Part shown: piece after piece, positions 53,989 to 64,000 of the stretch | How the letters are laid out: every line of letters starts with the position of its first letter | How positions within the stretch are numbered: position 1 is the first letter of the stretch | Assembly: GCF_020184175.1 (NCBI RefSeq) | Contig: NC_065532.1 | Span: 48,070,287-48,134,286 of the forward strand | Reading direction: 5' to 3' | Source: Aphis gossypii | Taxonomy: Eukaryota > Arthropoda > Insecta > Hemiptera > Aphididae | Length of the DNA stretch: 64,000 nucleotides | The notes under the pieces: model-generated | The model's input: the letters and a program-made list of their open reading frames with translations, nothing else | The model's database searches: none | Told to the model about the DNA's origin: nothing | Made by a program: the position numbers and the translations under genes

Positions 53989-55871
53989 GCCAGTCATTAT
54001 CCTGCACCACCATCATTAACCGATGACGTACCTATCAAAGTTGTAGAAATACAATGACAACAGTTGAAGATCGCGTTACTATCATATATCGGTACTACAG
54101 CAATCGTGGCAAAAATAGTTTTTTGCATCCATTAAAATTTTCCGTCAACACACTCGTATCTTATTTTAAAAATTCTATTAAAAGAAAACGCTCAGCGTTC
54201 GTCATCTACAACTGGCCTAAAGTGTCTAGCCCACTTGAAAAACATACAGGAACCGGAAAATCGTTATACTATTATAAACGAATATCACTCAAATAGTAAA
54301 AAGCTCGTTTGAATTGAAAATTCACGTAACTTGAATAAATCAAAAATAGTTTTCAGACCCAGAAAAACTTTTTATCGAACCTGCAACTCAATTTATAATA
54401 TTTTTAAGCCCTTTTTGACTTATTACATTCTTAACAATGTTATGTTTGATCCACGATAAATCCTATTGGTCCGACACGGACGTACCTAAAAAACTTCAAA
54501 CGAGTATTTTCTACAGATATTTAAAGTGTTGCTTTTTATTCATAAATACCTCTGTAAAATGTTTATTGTATCAATGTCTTGCAAATATCTTGAGTTAAAA
54601 ATATTTCAATTTTTGCTTACTGTCTTATTATGAATTATGATAATGTTTAAGTATTTTTAAATTTGTTTTTCTAAATCATCGTGTTGTTTAACTGTACATA
54701 ATTTCTTAATAAATTTGATAAAAATTACAACCCTTACATATTACTATTACTATAGATATAATAAATAAAATATTAGGTACAAAGTAACTATTCGGGTACC
54801 TTTTTAACTTGATAATTAGATTGTTAACTATAATATTATGTAAGTTTGTTAAAGTGTTATAGTATGTATATTGTGTATTATACTATTGTGTTAGTTATTC
54901 CTACTAAAATAAAAAATATATTATACATTTAGTTATCATTATTTACATCATTTATAAAATAATTCAAACAAATATGTTAAGATATAAAATGTTAAATGAA
55001 TCAGACATTTAAATTTGAAAATAAATTTAAAAAATAATGTTGTTGTTTTTTTTAAATATTAATTCTTCATTTTTAAATGTATAGAGTTATTATATTACTA
55101 TATTATTTTAATAAATTACTGTAATTATTTTAATGTGATATAATATTAAATATTATTAAATAACAACTATTACTTATGGAAAATTTGCCTAATTTTACAT
55201 AACTTTATACATAGAACATTTAATTATTTTAACTGATTAATAAGAAATAATAATTCGAAATAACATTTGAATTTTAAAATTTAAAATTTATCAATTACAT
55301 GAAAATACAATATCAAATAAACGGTAAAAACAAGAAAAAAATTCAATAATATAATCCTCATTTCAATCAATAAACACAAATTAATTAAAAGATTAATGAC
55401 ACAACCTAATCTCGTTTTGATATCAATTTCTTAAAATTATAAATAAACCTTTAACGTTTTTGATTTTTTAAATTTGCTATTGATGAACACTGATCAGTGA
55501 TCATACATATAAATATATTTATAAGTATATAAATTATATACTTATTTAAGTATATAAATGTTATAAGTCCTAAGACAATGATTTTATTATGAACTCTTAC
55601 ATCATTAGTTTTCTAAGTAATGAAATTACTCTATCGAAGTTTATAGAACAAAAACACGGGTATTCACATTTCAACTTTTTTTTTACTACAAAAAAAATTA
55701 TTTGTAAGACGTATTATTATAGAAGGAACATTATACTCTAACTTGGAAAAAGGAAATTATCGTCATTCGTCTGGATGTCTGCTGCACTTAAAGAGCTGTT
55801 TTTTATGTTGTTCCTCTGATGTGCATTTGTAAAGTTCTTAGACTTTATCTGCGGATATTATTTGTTCTAAT

Positions 55872-55914
55872 TGTGAGTGTGTGTAATGTGTATATATGTG
55901 TATATGTGTATGTG
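55872..55914. repeat. Imperfect (TG/TA)n repeat
   Basis: Alternating GTGT and TATA dinucleotide runs with interruptions. Confidence 0.7.
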
Positions 55915-57700
55915 GTCTATATTATAATGAACAAACTAAAATAATAATATAAAGTTTATTCAGAAAATAAGATAAGGACGCCCTATTTTAATTAAATTAT
56001 ATTATGTGGTATGAACTATGAAGTATGAATCATAACTTACAATACCGACGTATATGATATGATATCATAAAAATTAAAGATAAATAACAAAACTCTTCAG
56101 TTTTTCTACCAAACTTCTAGAACAATTTTAGTGTGTTTCGGAAAAAACTATTACTATAAGTGTACACTCGGAAGAATTTAGCACATTGTTCAATTTTCTC
56201 AAATAAAAATGTGTGCAAATAAAAGTAATCAAATATTGACTAACAATATAATCTTCAGCTACACGCAGCTAGCACCAATTTGTAAGACTGCATATAGCAA
56301 AAAAAGTCGTTATATATTACACGCCTTTGTCTCTGGACTTGGTGCAATATACCGTAGACTTAATATAAGCGCATCTTGGAATTCCGATACAAAAAGAAAG
56401 GATTTATCATCGACGATGTACAACTGAATTTTTTCGTTCAGCGAATCATGCAAACAATAAAGATTTTATAGATGTACAAGTATTTTCTCTCGCAGTGTAA
56501 TCGTCCTAAGTAATTTTTAATAATGCGCTCATTGCAGTGATGAATGTAACTTATAAAAATGCATAAATATACATGTATCGGTGTATCACAAATTAAAAAT
56601 ATGAAATATAATCCTGAATAATAATTATAGAATTTCTAATTAGAGTTAATTAATATTAAAACTAACTTATTAGAAAAAAACAAATATTTATGAATAAACT
56701 CCGACTCGCAGTACTTGGAACTAACCATTAAAACCTTTGTATAAAATGTCTATTTAATCACTGATATTGATAACCAGCTGGTAACTACAGAACCTCGTAA
56801 GTCGTAAAATACGTCTTTACCATTGATTTTAATCTATACGACCATGGTAACATCATGTAACCAGCAAAGAGTAGATAAAACGTGTTTAACAAATGTTAGG
56901 ATAAAATTATAAGCCTGAATAGTGAAACAGTGATAATGAGCACTTATTACTTATTAATTATTATTAAGCACACGATACATGTAGGCATAATGTTAGGTTT
57001 TACTTAATTTATTGAAAATCTTTAAATGACGATTATAGAAGTGACAAATAATGTTATTATGCATATCTGATATTTTTATACACATGTTTATATTTTTCAA
57101 TTTCCTGCTTAGGTTAAACGGTATAACTAAACAGTTTTGTTAATTGTAAAAGCTTTAACTATTTTATTTGCGTTCTGACAGCTGCCGATAGTATACTACC
57201 TCTTATTAGTTTATAACACTAACGATCTAATGTAAGATATGCCAATTAGGATCTATTTTCTTGATGCGTCCTAAATAAATATGTATTTTTATTTATCCAT
57301 GTACATTTCAATCTACGTCACATTAAAGTCACAATTCTTCATCAAAATAAAAATAAAAATAAATATATATATATAATTGAACAAGCTTTGAGAAGAAAAG
57401 ACATCCATTAATGACACCCACAAAGTCCAAAATGTAAATACGAGCGTAATACTAATTGCATCCCTGCTTTTCTTCTGAGTATATTCGAGTCGCGTCCCAA
57501 GTTACCCATCTTACTCGACTTCACTAAAAAGCCGTAACATATACTTACTATAAATACGTAATAGAAATGTATTATAATTGTTATATTTAATATTAAGAAA
57601 AAAAATAATGAGAAGTAGATATACGATTTACAATAAAAATATCTTTTGTTACGTTTTGAGCTTTAGGTTTGTAGAAAGTTTATTCATGTTATAAAATAAG

Positions 57701-57728
57701 TATATATATATATATATATATATATATA
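57701..57728. repeat. Microsatellite (TA)n
   Basis: Fourteen uninterrupted TA units. Confidence 0.95.
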
Positions 57729-59315
57729 ACGAATTAATATAACATTCATAACAGTAATGTTGCGTTAAATAATGATATTAATTAAAATAAACTCTAGAAA
57801 TAAATGCTACTAATGAGGTAAAAAATATCATGGTTTATACTCTTAGATGTTTTTTAGTTTCTTACAAAAAAAAAACTGAATTATTAACAAATAAATGCTC
57901 GGGTTTTAGTACCGTTAACCTTGACCGATAAATGTCTATTGACGCTATGAACGACGATTCGTAATGAGTTATCAATTATTAATACAATACTTTTTCATGA
58001 AGAAATATTAAAACGTATATTTCATACTTTATAGTCGAATACATATTTTATAAAGCATAAAAAAATATAATATTATTTATACCACGATAGCAATTTCATG
58101 TTTAGACATTATACGATGTATATACAACATATTACAGATCATAAGTTGTGGCTTAATAAAATAATAAATTATAATAATATATTCAGTATATTATTATTCC
58201 ATTACCTACGGGTTTTCATTACGAAAATAAATATTAAACCATATACATAATATAATATCAATCGTGTTATATATTATAATCTATTCATTAACAATGCCAC
58301 CGGTATTAGCCGATTACTCAACAAATAATAAATTGTTTAAATTTATAATAATCATTTGGTATCAATGTATCATTAGTATACCTATCTGATACCATAAAAG
58401 ATCATTGTCTTTTTTCGGTTGATAGCGCATTTTTGCACTCGACAGAGCAATATGATTATACCTACTTTTACGATTAATTAATTTTTATTTTTTGTACACA
58501 ATACACATATTGTACTGCATATGACTAATATGTACGGTTTGAATACCGTACATAAATATGAGAATAATATAAGAATAATCAAACTAATATGAAATAAACA
58601 ATATTGACTTATGGTTACTGTGGATAACCAGTAATGAATAAAAAAAATGCAAAAATATCGGAAAGTAAAAATTATGATGTATACGTGTTTTTGTAAATAT
58701 TGAAAACATTTTCAACATGATGTTTTGACTGTTTGGTTCTCATATTTTATATCGAGACTTCCCAATTTTATTTACAAACGACGGACTTTATGTCCGTAAA
58801 ATTATTTATGAGTACATCCGCGATATCGTGTACGTGAGTGGATAGGTACTTGTCGTATAACGATATGCATTCAATTATTATAACGTTAGTGAATTCTGTT
58901 TATATAGATACATAACAATACACTTAATATTAATAATACGCGTACGCCGTAGGTACCTATACTATGAGATTTATAAACACAAGATAGACAGACGAAGTTA
59001 TCGTTATATGATAAGTTTATATATAGAAAATACATAACCATATGTTATACTTTAATGAATACGTCTGCGAATATGAAATAATATTAAATGTTATTGGCAC
59101 GCATACACCGTTCCCGGGTAGAATTATGTAGAGAAATCAGTCCCTGTGTATATAATAATAATATTATATATAAACATCACTCGACAATATAAATTGTAAT
59201 GCAAACCACCCAACAACCGCCGTGCGTATAATATTATATCTAATATACATAATATAAAATTACTATATAATGATGGTTCTCGTACTTGGTTTATATTATA
59301 ACTCATAACGATAAC

Positions 59316-59361
59316 ATACACACACACACATATAATACATACATATATATATATTATATTA
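59316..59361. repeat. Microsatellite (CA)n/(TA)n
   Basis: A CA run grades into TA-rich repeats just downstream of the candidate exon at 59386. Confidence 0.8.
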
Positions 59362-59385
59362 CATACGTTTGTACAAATTACTTAC

Positions 59386-59529
59386 CGCATAATAATTCGA
59401 TCCAGTGTTATATTTAAGCATTTTTCGTGGAGTCCAAATGATTTTTCCGAAACAGAACTGTAGGATATATTTTCGTATAGAATCAACTTCCAAGACTTGA
59501 GATGAACTAAGCTCTACAAATATTTTCAT
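59386..59529 (-). CDS. Candidate coding exon of an unrecognised gene
   Basis: ATG at 59529, with A at -3, opens 48 codons ending exactly at a consensus GTAAGT donor starting at 59385. It reads MKIFVELSSSQVLEVDSIRK, YILQFCFGKIIWTPRKMLKY, NTGSNYYA. The frame stays open upstream to 59586 without an ATG there. The mix of charged, aromatic and glycine residues is protein-like, but I do not recognise a family. The following exon was not found. Confidence 0.3.
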
Positions 59530-60554
59530 TGTAACTCCGAGTACAGGTATATTGAACAATGAGTATAAAAATAAGTATTGGAACAATTATTTTTTCTTAA
59601 ATGCAAGAAATTAGCTAAAAACAAGTAGAAATGTTGCAACTATTTCTGAAGTTTTGCACCTAAAACTGAAAGGGGTATTAAAAAATGTGTTAAAATAAAA
59701 TTCAAGTTTGTTGATTAAAATATAATAAATATAATAATATGTCGACGGCTACAGCGGACAAAAACTTCGAAAGTCGAAATTTTCATATTTTTTTTTATTG
59801 GATGCACTGTATTTTTGTGCATATTTTGACATCATCGTTATATCATATTATTTCCCGGCAATTCCATAAGATATCGTACAAACAAAAATGCTCGTATCTA
59901 TATTCTATATTGTCAATATCAAAACGTTAGTTTTTTTCTGTTCCTAAACATTTTGATAAAAGTGACTTATGAGGTTTTCATCCGTATAGCCGATGATATT
60001 TTTATGTAAGGTGTAAGTTATAAAATAAATATTATTATGCATTTATATTCATCACGAGTCATTTACAAAATAACAAACACGGTAAGTGAAATTTTTATAC
60101 ATATTAAAAATAAAAATATAATTTAGAACCCCCTCCTCTTCCCAACAAAGATAATTTTAAAATTGAATTTCCCATTAATAACAATTTATTTTATACATTT
60201 TTTGGATGGGAATACATAGCAAAAGCTACCAATCCTAATCTAACATGTTATTACTCTATGAACAGCACGATTATAAATCTATCATCGTGATGCACAAAGT
60301 GCATTAAATATTTTTCAGGAGATTTTATTTTTGATGTTTTTATTATTTTACGTTAAAATATAGCTGGACACAATTTTCCGCTACCATGCCGAATCCGCCA
60401 AGAAAATATAATATTTCTGGCACCATTACACCTTTTTTATCATATTTTATAATACACAAAGCTATGCATCATATTAACTACAGATATTACATTAAATATG
60501 ATCTATGCTCTATATGGCATTAAACACAATAATATGATTCAAAAATATATATTT

Positions 60555-60571
60555 TATATATATATATATAA
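60555..60571. repeat. Microsatellite (TA)n
   Basis: A short uninterrupted TA run. Confidence 0.8.
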
Positions 60572-63500
60572 TATTAGGTATCAATTTTTCACATCAACAT
60601 GCAAAAATAAAAATTTTAACTTGATTATGTATAGCATGTATGATACGTGGGAAGGGAGGTGTCAAGACCTCCCTCGCTAAAACTCACTAAACATGTCACT
60701 AGGGTTCGAGCAACAATAATAAATCCCACGCTCAGTGTGCGATGGGTGTAATTATTATTGGATTATTTAGGTAAAGGTATATAGTATACAGTGCAAATGC
60801 AAATACATCCTTTCGTGGCGGATAACGCATACGTGCCATTGACTTTGACGTGATATCACAATCATAATATTATAGTATCACATCTGTTAATAATTATTAT
60901 TGCAGTGTCGTTTCAGTAATGTTATATATCAGCATCCTTCATCAGACTGATACACTAAATTTTTTGTCGTCACTCTACTCAATATTAATATTGTGACTGT
61001 CAAAGTTGCCACTGCACATACCTCTTATACCTATGCAGCTGTGATAATACGCGTAAAGTGTGTATTGTGATACTGCTGACAATTATCCGCAGAGGAACTG
61101 AAACGTATTTGCAAAAACGATATGTAGACTTATATAACCTTAATAATGATTGTTATTTATTATATTATGATCGTCCGTGGAAGATGGATTTCGAAGGTTA
61201 TGAATGTAAGTCAACCATGTGATCTTTCATCATAAATCACTCATTATTTAAAATAAAAATGTCATTTTTGAAAATATTTCATTACAAAAAGAAAAAAACA
61301 AACATTAAAAAAAAAAATTATTGTATTTTCTTACTTTCTTATCATTATAATTTTTTAAGTATTTTACTTTTTTGTACGGTAACACACACTTTTAATTTCA
61401 TAACCTAAAGCAGAATATTATACCTACGAAGTATTACAATGTGTAAAAATAAAACATCGGACATAAGTAATAGGTAGATATTTAAAGTTATGATGAATGG
61501 TAGCAACTCTTTCACTTTAAAATTTAAATACCTATAACTCATAAACTACTCGTCCAAAATTTGATGAAAATCTCTGAATAATATTTTATTTTGGAATATA
61601 CGATTAAAAATGTATGCTATTGTATAAAAATTAAAAAAAATTAAAATATATATTTATTTTTTTAAATGTTTATTTTGTTTTTACTTAAAACTAGTTAAAA
61701 CTATGTAAAATATAGATATGTTTTTAAAAACGTTAATTTTGAAATAATGAGTACTTCATAAATGATAATAAAATAATTCTAAAATAATCCCTGTATAAAT
61801 TATTTTGTATTGTGGTAAGATTATAGATGTATTTGAAATTAACAAACTTTTACTTATTAAATAGAAAATACGCCATTAAAGTCCAACAATAATACACAAT
61901 GATAGTATAATGTTATTCTATAGAATACCATAAATTTATTCAAAAACTCAAACTCAGGGTTGATATTTTATATTGATCTATTCCATAATGAGTGAACATT
62001 AGTTTGAACTAATAAACAAACATCTATTTTGTAAATATATCAAACAACAATTTGACACAATAGTATACATTGAATATATTTTTTTTAGATAGATAGAATT
62101 TTAAATAAGTGTTTACAATATTGTTTTCTGTGATTTTTATTGTTATCTATATAGTTTTTAATTTTAAAAATTAATTTAATATTCTCATTTCATAAATTTT
62201 AATTCATTTTCGTCAATAGCTTATTATTACATTTTATATTTCTAAATACAAAAATACAAAGACTATGATTTTCCATGTTTGAAAAAAAATAAATTATGTA
62301 CACAAAAGATTTTTTCTACCATAACATAACAAAAAAGAAGTAGGTCATGCTACTTTAGAATTTATATGAAATAAGAAATCTTTAATTATTGTATTATAGG
62401 TTTTTATTTTAATATCTATTAGATAGTAGTAAATATTAAATACATAATATTATGTAATATTTATGTAGTAATAAAATATAATGCAGGGTACGTAATTAAT
62501 TAACTTAAAATGTTTCGGCGCCAAACATAATTTATAAGCTAAACTTTAAGCAGTTTAAGCTATTGAAATTATAGAACTTTAAAATAAAACTTTAACTTTT
62601 AAAATAAACTATAGTTGGCAATTAAATCAAATATTTATAATTTAAATTATTCATGAAAATAAAATAATGTTAATAATATTATTTATTATTTATTATTAAT
62701 AAATTTATTGAATTTCTGATGTTTTTAAAATAAATTTGGTTTATGGTCTATAATATTCATCTGAATTTGTGTTCTGAGAAAAAAAATATTATTTCTTTTG
62801 AATCAACATTAAACAATATCTATTATATATTAATATACATCATAATATCATACATATATTATTATTATTATAGCATAATGAAATATAAATTGCATTTACT
62901 TATTTTTGTAAGATATTATGCTTCAACTATTACAAACAAAACATAGTTATATTATAGTTGTAAAAATCATTGATAATGCATTTAAGGGAGATTGAATGTA
63001 GTTTTTAACATATTTAAATGTATACATTGTACAAGACGCATAATATAAAAGGTATCTAATAGTAATTCGAGAAATGCATATTCTAATTGATTCGTTATTG
63101 GTTATTTATGTAGAACAATATATTGTGGTTTCAGATTTCGGTGTTTAAATAATTGGTACACGCTCGAATTACACGATAAAACAATGTCATCGATATGCAT
63201 ATATTATATAGTCACAATAAGAATATTATATTCTACTTGTATTTATTATTATTCAATTTTCACGTCAAGCTAGTAAACAATTCAATAACAACTGATATGT
63301 TCGGAAATTCGGATGTTAAAACAAAAGTAGTGAATCGTTATAAATATTGATAATATATTATTACACTGTCATATCGAGAAATTACATAATGATGAAAAAC
63401 GCTCATTGGATTTACTTGACTCGTATAAATTTTCAACTGTTTCTTATATTTTATTAATGTGTTCGGTTTTGTGGACAAATAAAACCCGAGATGAAAATAA

Positions 63501-64000
63501 AAACGGTTCATTCAGGCGGTCCAATCGAAATAAACTTATAAGGCTTCTATATTGGGCCGAAAGATTATTTCAGCGACACTGTTATTTATTTATTTTTTTT
63601 GTAAGGGTGGCCATCGATGTTTTATAAAGCTGGTTGCCAATGATATAAATCATCGCCAATAATGTTGCTGTCGGAAAGTTATAATGTTATTATTTTAATT
63701 AATTAATTGGACCACCACCTGTTCTGAAGATGTAGATATGTATATGATTCACATAGTTCACTTTACAACACGCGGTATACACTAAATTATAATAACAGTA
63801 TATTATATAATTTATATAAACTGGATAATTTTTTGAAATTATTATATAAATGTATTAAAACATTTTTTTCTATTTTATAGTATGTATTATAAATGCTTCG
63901 AAATAGCTTGATAAAAGATATAACTTTTTTAAGATCAATTGTTTTGCAAAGTTATGTTTAGTAACTGATCACTTTTATTTCGAAAATCACAAAAATTCAA

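Larger units (their letters stand above)
53989..64000. other. AT-rich region downstream of the long cuticle gene
   Basis: No named gene. It holds the candidate exon at 59386-59529, an ambiguous coding-like segment at 57408-57523, several microsatellites, and a possible short ATG-plus-donor unit near 61186-61207. The remainder looks like ordinary intergenic DNA. Confidence 0.55.

Noticed and set aside
54054..54296. 80-codon frame after the long cuticle gene
   Set aside because: Lies in or just past the likely 3' UTR; no signal peptide, splice sites or familiar motif.
1..64000. tRNA, rRNA and CRISPR search by eye
   Set aside because: No paired tRNA A and B boxes, rRNA core motifs or regularly spaced repeats were seen on either strand.

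Overview
The window looks like nuclear DNA from a sap-sucking hemipteran insect, most probably an aphid. The background is very AT-rich. The palindrome TAGGTACCTA recurs far more often than chance allows. Introns have GT-AG borders and are long relative to tiny exons, and the only genes I can name are insect cuticular proteins with a Rebers-Riddiford chitin-binding domain. No bacterial-style operon, tRNA, rRNA or CRISPR array was found.

Two genes are well supported. On the minus strand, an RR-2 cuticular protein has its chitin-binding exon at 28727-29071 and a signal-peptide exon at 30538-30618, with a tentative 6-codon first exon at 36097-36114. On the plus strand, a long RR-2 protein of about 523 residues has exons at 47228-47251, 51533-51649 and 52173-53603. 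The two genes are divergently arranged, with about 11 kb between their starts. They share one plan: a very short first coding exon, a first intron of 4-5 kb, a signal-peptide exon, and a last exon holding the RR domain, with all junctions in phase 0. Both products should be secreted by epidermal cells and bind chitin in the cuticle. Most of the available open reading frames start at GTG or TTG or lack a signal peptide because they are really spliced exons, so the upstream exons were found by reading splice sites.

The rest is mostly AT-rich intergenic and intronic DNA with microsatellites and transposon debris. The debris includes a complete 178-bp non-autonomous hAT-like element at 10144-10321 with an 8-bp target duplication, and fragments of other element ends near 3058 and 13071. 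A sharply bounded GC-richer island at 14050-14870 has no convincing gene and is unexplained. Another CpG-rich patch at 43880-44340 lies between the two cuticle genes.

Several short stretches look like exons of unrecognised genes, judged by splice sites, open frame and codon pattern: 20363-20508 (minus), 23596-23683 (plus), 25491-25533 (plus, signal peptide), 34493-34608 (plus) and 59386-59529 (minus). They are reported at low confidence. I found no clear new biological system. The best leads are the candidate secreted-protein exons and the GC island.
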